Positions 32,575 through 42,308 of a stretch of 64,000 nucleotides of DNA are shown piece after piece; position 1 is the first letter of the stretch, and every line of letters begins with the position of its first letter. A program made the position numbers and the translations under genes. Source of the stretch: UBA1858 sp965227695 (GTDB lineage: Bacteria > Pseudomonadota > Gammaproteobacteria > UBA4575); the NCBI GenBank assembly GCA_965227695.1, contig OZ245760.1:434001-498000 (forward strand), given 5' to 3'. Below the pieces are notes generated by a model. It did not search any database and was not told where the DNA came from. It saw nothing but the letters and a program-made list of their open reading frames with translations.

Positions 32575-33771
32575 TCAGAAAGTACGTTTGGCCTCAACTC
32601 TGTCGCGGGTCGCAATGTGCAAACCTTTTTTGGCACAGCGTTGTGCATCAATAGGCTCGTCGAGCATTTCATGTAATTCGGCCAACTCGGCATAGGTTGC
32701 AACCAGTGGTTTGCGGCTAAGACTTGTTTCCAGGTAACTTTTCGCCTTGCCCCAGAGTTTCTGGCTTTTATAAAGACGGCCCAGGGTAAGCAACAGGCCT
32801 GCACTGTCTTTGTGCTGTTTTAGCCAGTCTTCAGACTGCCTGGTTCTCTGTTCGATATTATCAATCTTCAGTAAACCATATTCCTGGATAAGCAGTTCGT
32901 CCCAGGATTCATCCAGATGTGATTTGATGATTTGTTCTGCAATGTTATCCCGCCCGTGTTTTACCAGCGTATGAACATATGAATGCAGTAAGGTGGGATT
33001 GTCTTTGAACTGTTTATGATAGATTTTCCACAGTCCGGCAAGCCGGACGTCTGCTGACTGGATATCATAATGGCTTATCATCCATTTCAGGCCACGTTTC
33101 ATGGTATAGCGGATCCTGGCTGATCTGTCAGTATGTGGCAAAAGTTTCTCAAGTACCTTCTCCAGCCCTTCTATATTTTCCGTCTCTATGTAAGCATGTG
33201 AAAGAGTATTCAGATTACAGATATTGTCGGTACTTTCTCCCTGCAGGATTGACAGTGCTTTGTCCGCGTGGCCGTCTTCCAGCTCAAACTCTGCTTCAAT
33301 CGTATTGGCAATTTCCCTGCCCCCGCTGATGCCACGCAAACTTGCGACCTGGGCATTACGCGTGTCGGTCTGGCCGGAGTTATGAGCACAATGTGCAGCA
33401 AACAGGTGCTGTGCTTTTTTTATCGGGCTGTGTTTTACATGTTTGGTCGCAGTGCGAAGCGCATGTGCCCAGTTAAACTGGCTGAAGTTGAGCATTGCTG
33501 TCTCAAGCGAGTGCATGATTTCAAGGTTGCGCCTGTCTTGTCGCTTATGGTGTATGCGGGCAGGTAGGCGAAATAACCCGCCAATAATCCGGAACAGGAA
33601 ATATAAAACAATAAAGGCAGATACAACGGCAAAGTAAAATTTGATGAGACTTATTTCAATCGTTGTATCACCATAACTAAAAACAGCAAAACCGGTTTCA
33701 CGCATAATAATGATACCGACACCCGCAATAATCAGGCCGATGAATAATATGAATAAAATTCGTTTAATCAT
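32575..33771 (-). CDS. hemY: HemY, heme-biosynthesis-associated TPR membrane protein
   Basis: A 398-residue protein with two N-terminal helices (residues 3-23 and 42-64), then a HemY_N region and TPR-like repeats through the C-terminus. It overlaps hemX by four bases. Despite the name, this gammaproteobacterial HemY is not a protoporphyrinogen oxidase. It is a membrane scaffold-like protein of unresolved biochemical role encoded with hemCD. Confidence 0.93.
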   Translation of the reverse strand: MIKRILFILFIGLIIAGVGIIIMRETGFAVFSYGDTTIEISLIKFYFAVVSAFIVLYFLFRIIGGLFRLPARIHHKRQDRRNLEIMHSLETAMLNFSQFNWAHALRTATKHVKHSPIKKAQHLFAAHCAHNSGQTDTRNAQVASLRGISGGREIANTIEAEFELEDGHADKALSILQGESTDNICNLNTLSHAYIETENIEGLEKVLEKLLPHTDRSARIRYTMKRGLKWMISHYDIQSADVRLAGLWKIYHKQFKDNPTLLHSYVHTLVKHGRDNIAEQIIKSHLDESWDELLIQEYGLLKIDNIEQRTRQSEDWLKQHKDSAGLLLTLGRLYKSQKLWGKAKSYLETSLSRKPLVATYAELAELHEMLDEPIDAQRCAKKGLHIATRDRVEAKRTF

Positions 33772-34925
33772 TTCTTGTCCTTAAGGGTATTCATATACTT
33801 TGCAAGTAATGTTGATGGCTCTGTGATGTCTGGTAGTGCAGGCATCAGATTGTGTTCGTTAATTTCGCGGATACTACCTGCCAGGGACTCACTATTGGCA
33901 AACTGTTCATTATTTTCCAGCCACGCAAGGGCTGCATTCAGTTGCTGGTGAAAAGCGATATCATCCCGGGTACTTACCGAATATTTGGCAGTCAGTAACT
34001 TGCTGCGTAAAAAATCATAAGCACGCTTCTTTTCCTGTTGCTCGATAAATAGCGCTACTTTCTGTTCGCCATGTGTAATATTTACCGAGTTGCTCAGGGT
34101 GGTTTTGGCTTTACTCATGGTTTGCACGACGAATTGTCTGGCAATTTCCCAGGCTCTTTTCACGTCCATGGGTTGCGCCTGTTCTTTGTGATCAGCCGCC
34201 TTATCTGTTTCGGGTTGTTTCTGTTGCTGGTCGCTGTCAGTAATACTGGTCGCCTGTTCGACCAAACCGGTCTTTAGCTGAGCAATAACATTATCCAGCG
34301 ACAGCTGGATACCGACATAGTCAGGGTGTGGAAACTGGTTGAGTTTGCTGGTTTGCCTGGCAATAGACTGGCGGATAGGAATGAGTCGTACATCATTGAT
34401 CTCCTTGAGACGCTGGTCAGCCGCTTTAAGCCCGGTCTGAGCTCCTTCAAAGTCGCGATCCAGCAACAGGCGATGCTGGGACATACGCAATACATGCTCT
34501 ACTTCTTTCAGCATCCAGCCTTTTTGGCTGCGGCCAACCACCTCGCGGGTTTGTTCGACTATCCCGGCCAGACGTGCCTGCTCGCTGGCAATATTTTGTT
34601 GCTGTTCGGCAAGTTTATTGATTTTCAGATTAAGATCATCAACTTTTTTACTGATGCGGTGGCTGAAATTCTGGATGCGTGGATTTTCATCCAGATTACC
34701 CAGTGCGTGTTCTAAGGCCTGGCGCTCGACTTGTGCTGACTGTAACTGCTGCTGCATTTGTTGCCAGACATAATAGCCTGCGCCCAGGCCGCCGACTACC
34801 AGTAAAAATGTCAGGAAGAGGAATATTGCCAATAAAGCTCCGCCGGATTTTTGCTGATTGGTATTTGCCTTGGGCTTGCCGGGGGGATTGTTTGATTTTG
34901 GGTCAGTATCACCCTGAGTGCTCAT
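33768..34925 (-). CDS. hemX: HemX, uroporphyrinogen-III methylase-like membrane protein
   Basis: A 385-residue protein from the ATG at 34925, which has GGAG six bases upstream; an earlier ATG at 34937 is possible. A Lys/Gln-rich cytoplasmic start, one helix (about 30-52) and a coiled coil rich in Gln and Arg precede the HemX domain (KGWMLKEVEHVLRMSQHRLL and onward). It lacks the glycine-rich SAM site of true CobA/CysG methylases, so the methyltransferase name is historical. Confidence 0.93.
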   Translation of the reverse strand: MSTQGDTDPKSNNPPGKPKANTNQQKSGGALLAIFLFLTFLLVVGGLGAGYYVWQQMQQQLQSAQVERQALEHALGNLDENPRIQNFSHRISKKVDDLNLKINKLAEQQQNIASEQARLAGIVEQTREVVGRSQKGWMLKEVEHVLRMSQHRLLLDRDFEGAQTGLKAADQRLKEINDVRLIPIRQSIARQTSKLNQFPHPDYVGIQLSLDNVIAQLKTGLVEQATSITDSDQQQKQPETDKAADHKEQAQPMDVKRAWEIARQFVVQTMSKAKTTLSNSVNITHGEQKVALFIEQQEKKRAYDFLRSKLLTAKYSVSTRDDIAFHQQLNAALAWLENNEQFANSESLAGSIREINEHNLMPALPDITEPSTLLAKYMNTLKDKK

Positions 34926-34961
34926 TTTGTTCTCCATTCTTATTTTGCGATGATCGACTTG

Positions 34962-35741
34962 CTAATGGGCCAGATGCTCACGTGCCCATAGATGGATTGC
35001 AGCCAGCATATCTGCATCTGATGGGGTTGTGGCTATTATAGGCATTTTTTTGAATCCAAGAGATGATACTTTGGCTGCAATGCGCGGATGTCCCACAATT
35101 GTCTGACATGCAAGTAGTGATTGTTGCAGACAATCCGTGGTTAGTGTTAAGAAATTATCCACACTCTCACTGCTCGTAAACAGAATCAGGTCAATTTTAT
35201 TTCTTAGTGGCGCGAGATCAACCCGTGAAGGTAAATCACGCTGATAAATTTCCATATTATGAACGATCGCGCCGCGAGCCATAAGGGTGTCATACAGTAA
35301 CTCACGGCCACCTACCCCTTTAATGATTAATATCATATTTTTTTTAACTTGCTGTAATGCCTCGAGTTTTAGCAATGCTTCAGAATCTGTTGAGTGTTTG
35401 GGCGCCATTACCTGTTCCACGCCATGCAGGTTTAATGCGCGTGCAGTCGCTTCTCCTACCGCCAGGATGCACGGTTTTTGAGCACATATTTCAGTTAAAT
35501 TACTGATATTGTGAAAAGCGTGATTAACTGCATTTTTACTGGTAAAAATTAAGATATCACTGCGTTCAAGCTGTTGGGCGTATGAATCCAGATGGGCATC
35601 CGGGTTCGTTTTGATCTCCAGGCAGGGAAAAGCGATGGGACTGGCACCCGCAGATGCCAATTGTTGACAAATATTGTGACTGGAATGCGCAGGGCGAGTG
35701 ACAACAACGGACAGGTTCTGCAGAGGTGGACGCCGAGGCAC
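34962..35741 (-). CDS. hemD: Uroporphyrinogen-III synthase
   Basis: A 259-residue enzyme closing hydroxymethylbilane with D-ring inversion to uroporphyrinogen III. The GTG at 35741 lies just after the hemC stop and gives MPRRPPLQNLSVVVTRPAHS, a normal HemD start. A farther GTG at 35783 would add 14 residues overlapping hemC. The bilobal fold is recognisable from VVVTRPA, FTSKNAVNHAF and the second-lobe segment LFTSSESVDNFL. Confidence 0.92.
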   Translation of the reverse strand: MPRRPPLQNLSVVVTRPAHSSHNICQQLASAGASPIAFPCLEIKTNPDAHLDSYAQQLERSDILIFTSKNAVNHAFHNISNLTEICAQKPCILAVGEATARALNLHGVEQVMAPKHSTDSEALLKLEALQQVKKNMILIIKGVGGRELLYDTLMARGAIVHNMEIYQRDLPSRVDLAPLRNKIDLILFTSSESVDNFLTLTTDCLQQSLLACQTIVGHPRIAAKVSSLGFKKMPIIATTPSDADMLAAIHLWAREHLAH

Positions 35742-35745
35742 TAAA

Positions 35746-36669
35746 TCATGCCTGATTGAGTGACTGAATGAGTTCCGTGGCACCCAGGTTTACCAGCTCA
35801 CTGATGACATCCTGAGTAATGCCTGCAACGTTGTCTTGTTCGCCCGTGGATGACGCGCGTATCATTTGTGACCCATCCGGTTTTCCCACCAGGGCCTGAA
35901 GTGTGATTTTATCCCCTGACAAATGGGCATGTGCAGCAATGGGTAAATGACAATTGGCTGATAGGGCGGTACTGATCCCACGTTCAGCAGAAATTGACAG
36001 CGCGGTCGCGTTGTCATGCAGGGGAGCCAATAGCTGTTGCGTCTGGCTGTCATTAGAGCGACATTCAATTCCGATGGCGCCCTGGCCAATTGCAGGTAAA
36101 CTGGTACTAATATCCAGCAGCGCGGCAATCCTGGTTTCGAAACCAAGACGCTTTAACCCTGCGCTGGCCAGAATAATGGCATCGTACTCACCGTCATCCA
36201 GTTTCCTTAAACGCGTATTTACATTACCGCGTAATGGCCTGATGACTAAATCTCTGCGTGATGCTCTAAGCTGACACTCTCGGCGTGTACTTGATGTGCC
36301 TACTACCGCGCCTTGCGGTAATTCTGCGACAGAAGTGTAGTGGTTTGACACAAATGCATCACGCGGATCTTCACGTTCGAGTATGGTCGTTATCTCGAGA
36401 GAATCTGGCAGTGCATAAGGGACATCTTTCATTGAATGGACCGCAATATCAGCCTGATTAGCCAGCAGACACTGTTCCAGCTCTTTGACAAATAAACCTT
36501 TCCCTCCGGCCGTGGCGAGTGACGCCTGCAGAAATCGATCTCCTTCAGTGGTCATGCCTATTATGTCGATCTCGATCCCGGGATGGTGCCAAGCCAGAAG
36601 ACGTGACACCTCATTTGCTTGCCAAAGGGCGAGCTGGCTCTCACGCGTTGCGATTCTAATGCGTGACAT
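35746..36669 (-). CDS. hemC: Hydroxymethylbilane synthase
   Basis: A 307-residue porphobilinogen deaminase. It shows RIATRESQLALWQA at the start, MKDVP near residue 81, GTSSTRRECQLRASRRDL near 124 and the dipyrromethane-cofactor Cys in SANCHLPIAAHA (about 243). The usual GGC before the cofactor Cys is ANC here. It polymerises four porphobilinogen units. It is followed directly by hemD. Confidence 0.97.
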   Translation of the reverse strand: MSRIRIATRESQLALWQANEVSRLLAWHHPGIEIDIIGMTTEGDRFLQASLATAGGKGLFVKELEQCLLANQADIAVHSMKDVPYALPDSLEITTILEREDPRDAFVSNHYTSVAELPQGAVVGTSSTRRECQLRASRRDLVIRPLRGNVNTRLRKLDDGEYDAIILASAGLKRLGFETRIAALLDISTSLPAIGQGAIGIECRSNDSQTQQLLAPLHDNATALSISAERGISTALSANCHLPIAAHAHLSGDKITLQALVGKPDGSQMIRASSTGEQDNVAGITQDVISELVNLGATELIQSLNQA

Positions 36670-36692
36670 ATGCAGTTAGTCGCGGAAGAGTC

Positions 36693-37424
36693 CTATCGGA
36701 ATTTGAGAAATTTACGTACCTCTGCCACATGGCGGCGGCTGATTTCGAGTTTGTCATCAACTTCTTTAAAAGTAACAACGAACCTGCCATCAATATTTTT
36801 TTCCATGCCGGTAATGTAGTGTGTACTGACCAGTGCGTTGCGGTGTATTCGGATCAGGCGGTCTTCAAATTCTGTTTCCAGGTTTTTGAGCGCGTCCTCA
36901 ATCAGTACTTCTCCGCCCAGATGACGAACCGTAATATATTTTTGGTCAGCCTGAAAATAAACAATTTCATCCACCGGAATCAGTTCCAGGTTGCCACGGA
37001 TCCTCGCACATATGTGGCTGCGTCCGGTATTATTAGTCTCAATATTAAGTGCAGCAATCTGCGCCTTGGTGAGTTTGCGTGCCTTGGCCAGAGATTTTTC
37101 AAGCTTTTCCTGTCGAATAGGTTTTACCAGGTAATCAACAGCGTTGGCATCGTATGCCTCAAGTGCATGTTCACTATAAGCGGTCGTAAATATGATGGCG
37201 GGAGGTTCGTCCATTTCACTTAAGTGCCGCGCGGCTTCTAGGCCGTCCATTCCCGGCATACGGATATCCATAAGGACAACGTCAGGGTGCGAGTCCTGAA
37301 CCATGCGCACAGCCTCCAGGCCATTTGATGCCTGACCACTGGTTTCCATGCTGTCTATCGAGGAGACCATATGTATTAAACGGTCACGTGCTGGTGCTTC
37401 ATCATCCACAATCAAAACTTTCAT
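36693..37424 (-). CDS. algR: LytTR-type response regulator AlgR
   Basis: A 243-residue regulator. Receiver: D7/D8, phosphoacceptor D53 (VVLMDIRMPGMD), T/Lys segment TTAYSEHALEAYDANAVDYLVKPI. LytTR DNA-binding domain from about residue 138 (VDEIVYFQADQKYITV, LIRIHRNALV). It is located downstream of algZ and upstream of hemC, the same arrangement as algZ-algR-hemC in Pseudomonas, where AlgR controls alginate, motility and virulence genes. The targets here are unknown. Confidence 0.93.
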   Translation of the reverse strand: MKVLIVDDEAPARDRLIHMVSSIDSMETSGQASNGLEAVRMVQDSHPDVVLMDIRMPGMDGLEAARHLSEMDEPPAIIFTTAYSEHALEAYDANAVDYLVKPIRQEKLEKSLAKARKLTKAQIAALNIETNNTGRSHICARIRGNLELIPVDEIVYFQADQKYITVRHLGGEVLIEDALKNLETEFEDRLIRIHRNALVSTHYITGMEKNIDGRFVVTFKEVDDKLEISRRHVAEVRKFLKFR

Positions 37425-37447
37425 TTGCCTGCCTCTTGGTTAAGCCA

Positions 37448-38527
37448 TTAATTAGCTTCTATGGGTATATTAAAACTTACAGAATAATCTTTATCGGATT
37501 CCTTGATTTTCATCTTGGATTGGTCACCGTAGGCAAGCTGGAGGCGTTGCCTGATGTTATCCTGTGCCATCTTATTGCCTGATCGAAGAGGATCACGCTC
37601 CAAAGGTTTTGGGTTTGTGATTGTCAGTGTTAATTCACGCGCAGTGCTCTCAATGTCAATACGCACGGTCCCCCCGTCTGTCAGTGGCTCTACGCCATGA
37701 TATATCGCATTTTCTACCAAAGGTTGCAAGATTAATGCGGGAATCAGTGTGCTCAAACTGGTGTTATCTTGCAAGTGTAGTTCAATTTTTAACCGATTGC
37801 CCAGTCTTAATTCCTCTATATTAATGTATCGTTTGGTAAAATCTAACTCTTCACGCAGCGTAACCTTGTCCTGGTGACCCAGTGAGGCCCGAAACAGGTC
37901 GGCCAGATCAAGGACCGCTTTTTCTGCTTTGATGGGCGCGGTCTGGGTAAGGCTGGCAATCGTATTCATGCTGTTAAACAGAAAGTGAGGGCGAATACGT
38001 GCCTGTAGCGCCTGAATCCGAGAACGAGCCTCTGTCTGTATATTGGATTTCCATTGATGCTGAACATAAAAATAACGCAGCGCGACGGCGCTGACTATTG
38101 CGCTGATCGCCAGGTTTCGCAGCAGAAAGCTATTTAAAATCAATGAATCAGTCTGACTTATCGGACTGGTTTCCTGGGGGGTGGTCAGCAGCGCTAGAAT
38201 AGAAACTACCACCGTCACCATCAGACTCAGGCCATAGCTGGAAAAAGCGGCAATAATCGGGCTGAGCCGATGCAGAAACCGTCGACACACGCACAGCACG
38301 AGGATGTTGCCAAAAGCAATCCAGACAATAAATAACGATATCATCGACAGGTCTACCCAGTAATCTTCCCCACTGCGCATGGATGCGAGTGATAGAACAA
38401 ACGCGAGTAATATGGCCCCAAGTATGACGAGGAATATCACCCGTGCATTGCAAAAATCAGGCAGGAAGCCCGGATCTGTCTGGGTGTTATCCTGGTGAGC
38501 CGGTTGGCGAGAAGAAGTTTGAGCCAT
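37448..38527 (-). CDS. algZ: LytS-type sensor histidine kinase AlgZ
   Basis: A 359-residue membrane kinase with about four transmembrane helices in the first 150 residues, then the His_kinase block IRPHFLFNSMNTIASL (His near 178) and a HATPase region with LVENAIYHGVEPL. The signal input is unknown. Paired with the algR gene 23 bp downstream. Divergent from argH across 101 bp. Confidence 0.92.
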   Translation of the reverse strand: MAQTSSRQPAHQDNTQTDPGFLPDFCNARVIFLVILGAILLAFVLSLASMRSGEDYWVDLSMISLFIVWIAFGNILVLCVCRRFLHRLSPIIAAFSSYGLSLMVTVVVSILALLTTPQETSPISQTDSLILNSFLLRNLAISAIVSAVALRYFYVQHQWKSNIQTEARSRIQALQARIRPHFLFNSMNTIASLTQTAPIKAEKAVLDLADLFRASLGHQDKVTLREELDFTKRYINIEELRLGNRLKIELHLQDNTSLSTLIPALILQPLVENAIYHGVEPLTDGGTVRIDIESTARELTLTITNPKPLERDPLRSGNKMAQDNIRQRLQLAYGDQSKMKIKESDKDYSVSFNIPIEAN

Positions 38528-38583
38528 AATGACAGATGATTCCGCTATGCGGTATGTATATTTTTAAACATTCGGATCCTAGG

Positions 38584-38589
38584 TATACT
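38584..38589 (+). promoter_or_regulatory. Likely -10 element of argH
   Basis: TATACT lies 39 bp before the argH ATG in the argH-algZ divergent region. No convincing -35 at 17 bp is visible. Confidence 0.35.
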
Positions 38590-38628
38590 CACGCCACATT
38601 TAGACCGTATTAGCAGCGATGTCGAATT

Positions 38629-40050
38629 ATGTCTCATAACAATACAAAAAACCCGCCTTCGGCAGATAATCAACAGTCAAAACCATGGGGTGGACGATTC
38701 ACAGAATCAACGGATGCATTCGTGGAGGAATTTACGGCATCTGTGGCATTTGATCAACGCATGTATGCACAGGATATTGCCGGTTCCCAGGCTCACGCAC
38801 GCATGCTGGCTAAAATTGGTGTGTTAACCAGTGCGGAAAGCAAGTCCATTATAGACGCTCTTGATGAAATCAAAGAGGAAATAGAATCCGCTTCATTTAC
38901 ATGGCGTGTCGACCTTGAAGATGTGCATATGAATATCGAATCCAGGTTGGTGGCAAAAATTGGTGAGGCGGGGAAAAAGCTGCATACCGGGCGTTCACGC
39001 AATGACCAGGTCGCCACAGATATTCGTCTTTATTTGCGTGACCAGATCGACCTGATTGATGCTGAGCTGCTGCGCATGCAAGAGGCGCTGATCGCGCTTG
39101 CAGAAAAATATGCGGCAACCCTGATGCCAGGATTCACACATCTCCAGGTTGCACAGGTGATTACAGTAGGACACCACATGATGGCCTGGTTTGAAATGCT
39201 GTCTCGTGATCGCAGTCGCCTGAAAGATTGTAAAAAACGCGTCAATATCATGCCTCTCGGTTCTGCGGCGCTGGCCGGGACACCTTTTCCGCTGGACCGT
39301 GAATATGTCGCCGGGCTGCTGGGATTTGATCAGATAAGTAATAATTCCCTCGATGCGGTCAGTGACAGGGATTTCGCGATTGAGTTTTGTGCTTTCGCAT
39401 CAATGCTGTTGATGCACTTATCACGCATGTCCGAAGAATTGGTGATGTGGGCATCCCAACAGTTTGAATTCATTGAGTTGCCGGATCGTTTTTGCACGGG
39501 CTCCTCCATAATGCCACAGAAGAAAAATCCGGATGTGCCGGAACTGGTCCGCGGCAAAAGTGGACGCGTGTTTGGCAATCTGATGTCGCTACTGACTCTG
39601 ATGAAATCACAGGTGCTGGCCTACAATAAAGATAACCAGGAAGACAAAGAACCCTTATTCGATACCATCGACACAGTGCTGGGTAGCGTCCGTGTCTATG
39701 CGGACATGCTGCCAAATATTGTTTTTAACGAAGACAATCTTGCATTGGCAGTAAATAAGGGCTATGCCACCGCAACGGATCTGGCTGATTATCTGGTAGC
39801 CAAAGGTGTGGCATTCCGGGATGCTCATGAAATAGTGGGTCGCGCAGTAAGGCTGGCGATTGATGAAGGTAAACAGCTGCCGGAATTAACACCGGATCAA
39901 TTCCGGACAATTTCTTCACATATCGATCAGGATGTTTACCCTGTGTTGCAAACACGCGGGTCGGCAGAATCCAAGCAGGTTTTCGGGGGAACAAGTCCTG
40001 ACCAGGTGCGCCACCAGCTGGTGCTGGCCCGCAACCGGCTTGACCATTAG
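38629..40050 (+). CDS. argH: Argininosuccinate lyase
   Basis: A 473-residue fumarase-superfamily enzyme. WGGRFTES near the start, VHMNIESRL and LHTGRSRNDQVATD around residues 103-133, and the signature GSSIMPQKKNPDVPELVRGK (catalytic Ser near 292) are present. It cleaves argininosuccinate to arginine and fumarate. Its stop overlaps the stop of the convergent carboxylesterase gene by four bases. Confidence 0.97.
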   Translation: MSHNNTKNPPSADNQQSKPWGGRFTESTDAFVEEFTASVAFDQRMYAQDIAGSQAHARMLAKIGVLTSAESKSIIDALDEIKEEIESASFTWRVDLEDVHMNIESRLVAKIGEAGKKLHTGRSRNDQVATDIRLYLRDQIDLIDAELLRMQEALIALAEKYAATLMPGFTHLQVAQVITVGHHMMAWFEMLSRDRSRLKDCKKRVNIMPLGSAALAGTPFPLDREYVAGLLGFDQISNNSLDAVSDRDFAIEFCAFASMLLMHLSRMSEELVMWASQQFEFIELPDRFCTGSSIMPQKKNPDVPELVRGKSGRVFGNLMSLLTLMKSQVLAYNKDNQEDKEPLFDTIDTVLGSVRVYADMLPNIVFNEDNLALAVNKGYATATDLADYLVAKGVAFRDAHEIVGRAVRLAIDEGKQLPELTPDQFRTISSHIDQDVYPVLQTRGSAESKQVFGGTSPDQVRHQLVLARNRLDH

Positions 40051-40709
40051 CCTAAGTATGCGATCAGCCACTCCCTGATATGCCTGATTTGAGCGGTGCA
40101 TACTTCGTGAGCCATGGGGTAAGTGCGCCAGCAAACATCTGCTCCCAGCGCAACTAGCGCATCATTGGCCAGTTTCCCAAATTGCAGGGGGATTATTTCA
40201 TCATATTCACCATGAGCCATAAAAACCTTGTGTCCGATGACACGTTGTTGATTAGCTTTGGCGAGCAGATGGCGAACAGGAAGATAAGCGGATAGTGCAA
40301 CTATGCCGCCAATCGGCTGGCTGCCGTGTAACATGGTGTGCAAGGCAAGTGCGCCGCCCTGTGAAAAGCCGGCAATAATTATGCGTGTCGAATCCAGGTG
40401 GGCAAATTTATGACTGATGAGTGCCTCCACGGCATGCATCGAGGACTGGATTCCGGCCTGATCCTCTTTTGCTTCCAGGGACAATGCGTGGATGTCATAC
40501 CATGCATTCATGTTCATGCCGTGATTCAGGGTAACGGATTGTACGGGTGCATGGGGGAAGATAAAATGTATTGATAACTCAGGGGGCAAAGCAAGCTGTT
40601 TTACAATTGGTTTGAAGTCGTAGCCATCGGCTCCCAGTCCATGTAACCATATGATGGCGCTATCGGGTGTGTGACCATGTATCTCTTCTATATAATCCAG
40701 TCGTTTCAT
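40047..40709 (-). CDS. Carboxylesterase/acyl-protein-thioesterase-like hydrolase
   Basis: A 220-residue alpha/beta hydrolase of the phospholipase/carboxylesterase family (YpfH/EstB-like). Catalytic triad S116 (GFSQGGAL), D170 (HGEYDEIIP) and H201 (MAHEV). Oxyanion segment WLHGLGADG near residue 21. No signal peptide, so cytoplasmic. It hydrolyses short-chain esters or thioesters; the natural substrate is unknown. Confidence 0.93.
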   Translation of the reverse strand: MKRLDYIEEIHGHTPDSAIIWLHGLGADGYDFKPIVKQLALPPELSIHFIFPHAPVQSVTLNHGMNMNAWYDIHALSLEAKEDQAGIQSSMHAVEALISHKFAHLDSTRIIIAGFSQGGALALHTMLHGSQPIGGIVALSAYLPVRHLLAKANQQRVIGHKVFMAHGEYDEIIPLQFGKLANDALVALGADVCWRTYPMAHEVCTAQIRHIREWLIAYLG

Positions 40710-40754
40710 TATTTTTCCTGTTACATGACTATATTATCCCGGCAAGGACACCGT

Positions 40755-40760
40755 TATAAT
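40755..40760 (+). promoter_or_regulatory. -10 element before lptM-lysA
   Basis: A perfect TATAAT at 40755-40760 predicts transcription from about 40767. This argues against the TTG at 40762 as the lptM start. The -35 is weak. Confidence 0.45.
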
Positions 40761-40785
40761 ATTGCGTATTATATTTATTCACAGG

Positions 40786-40986
40786 ATGCTAACGCTTAAT
40801 TCCATGTTGGGCCAGTCAAGTAAAGATACTTATGTTCTTTTGTTATTGTCAGGTTTGTTACTGTCAGGTTGCGGACAGTATGGTGATCTCTACATGCCTG
40901 CCGAGAAGCAGGCCGAAGAGCCGGCTGTCACCGCAACGAATATGCCTGAAACGGCAACGCCCGCCGAAGACAGAAACATCGAATAA
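40786..40986 (+). CDS. lptM: LPS translocon maturation lipoprotein LptM
   Basis: A 66-residue lipoprotein; ATG at 40786 or 40804 (60 residues) are the plausible starts. The lipobox LLLSGC is followed by GQYGDLYMP, matching the conserved CGxxGxLYxP start of mature LptM (YifL). A short Glu/Ala/Thr-rich tail follows. LptM mimics LPS to help LptD fold and form disulfides. It directly precedes lysA, a standard position. Confidence 0.88.
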   Translation: MLTLNSMLGQSSKDTYVLLLLSGLLLSGCGQYGDLYMPAEKQAEEPAVTATNMPETATPAEDRNIE

Positions 40987-41026
40987 AACAACATCATTCA
41001 AACGCTTTTAAATTACAGGTCTGATA

Positions 41027-42283
41027 GTGAGTCAATTTCCCGGTTTTGAGTATCGACATGATAGGTTGTATGTCGAAGGTGTCGATATTGCATCACTGGC
41101 GCTCGAATATGGTACGCCAGCTTATGTTTATTCTAAAAATGCATTTAAATTGCAGTGGAACAAGCTATGCGATGCTTTTTCAATGCTGGATTTCTTGCCC
41201 TGTTACGCTGTAAAGGCCAATTCCAATATTGCCATATTGCAAATTCTGGCGCAGTGGGGAGCGGGTTTCGATGTTGTATCAATAGGAGAACTTGAACGGG
41301 TCCTGAAGGCAGGCGGAGATGCCGGCAAAGTGATGTTTTCAGGTGTTGCAAAACGTGAAGATGAAATACGCAAGGCAATACATTGCCAGATTGGCTGTAT
41401 CAATATTGAATCGGAGTTTGAGCTGGAGCGTATCGCTGACATCGCACGTGAAATGCAAACTCCTGTCAATGTATCACTTAGGATCAACCCTGACGTCAAT
41501 CCTAAAACCCATCCCTACATTTCCACTGGTCTCAAAGAAAGCAAGTTTGGTATTGCCACTGAGCACGCGTTTACTTTATATAAATCCATTAAAGATCACC
41601 AGTGGGTGAAAGCCGTGGGTGTGGACTGTCACATTGGATCGCAGCTTACCGAAACCGATCCTTATATCGATGCAGCCAGGCATGTCTTTGCGTTTGTGGA
41701 AAAGCTGGAGGAGATAGGCATCACACTGAAGCATATAGATCTTGGGGGTGGATTCGGTATCCAGTACCACCAGGAGAGCATCCCGGAATTCAGGGACTAT
41801 GCCCAGCAACTGGCCCCTCTGTTCGAGGCTAAAAACTATCAGCTTATTATTGAACCAGGGCGTTCAATTATCGCCAATGCAGGCATACTTCTTACCCGCG
41901 TGGAATATATAAAAGATATTGATATTACAGAGTTCGTACTGGTTGATGCTGCCATGAATGATCTAATCAGACCGGCGCTGTATCAGGCCTGGCACAGCCT
42001 GATGCCAGTGCAGCGCAATACGCAAGGCAGTCAAAAAGTCTATGATGTCGTCGGGCCGGTTTGTGAAAGTGGCGACTTTATTGCCCGGCAGAGAGCGATA
42101 GATATACTGGGTCCGGGAGATTTGCTGGCAGTAATGTCTGCAGGGGCCTATGCCATGTCAATGGCAAGTAACTATAATTCACGTCCGCGCCCCTGCGAGC
42201 TTCTTGTCGAAAATGAGGATGTGTATTTGATTCGACGGCGTGATGCACTGGATGAATTGTGGCAAAATGAAGTGCTTATATAG
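41027..42283 (+). CDS. lysA: Diaminopimelate decarboxylase
   Basis: A GTG start at 41027 begins a 418-residue PLP enzyme. PLP lysine K63 in CYAVKANSN, glycine-rich GGGFGI, EPGRSI and the CESGDF block near residue 345 are all in place. It converts meso-diaminopimelate to lysine. It belongs to the lptM-lysA-dapF lysine/cell-wall cluster. Confidence 0.97.
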   Translation: MSQFPGFEYRHDRLYVEGVDIASLALEYGTPAYVYSKNAFKLQWNKLCDAFSMLDFLPCYAVKANSNIAILQILAQWGAGFDVVSIGELERVLKAGGDAGKVMFSGVAKREDEIRKAIHCQIGCINIESEFELERIADIAREMQTPVNVSLRINPDVNPKTHPYISTGLKESKFGIATEHAFTLYKSIKDHQWVKAVGVDCHIGSQLTETDPYIDAARHVFAFVEKLEEIGITLKHIDLGGGFGIQYHQESIPEFRDYAQQLAPLFEAKNYQLIIEPGRSIIANAGILLTRVEYIKDIDITEFVLVDAAMNDLIRPALYQAWHSLMPVQRNTQGSQKVYDVVGPVCESGDFIARQRAIDILGPGDLLAVMSAGAYAMSMASNYNSRPRPCELLVENEDVYLIRRRDALDELWQNEVLI

Positions 42284-42308
42284 CGTTGTTATCCAGCCAT
42301 GAGGCAAG

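Noticed and set aside
38542..38552. CCGC-TAT-GCGG small palindrome between argH and algZ
   Set aside because: Too short to separate from chance; no known regulator site matched.
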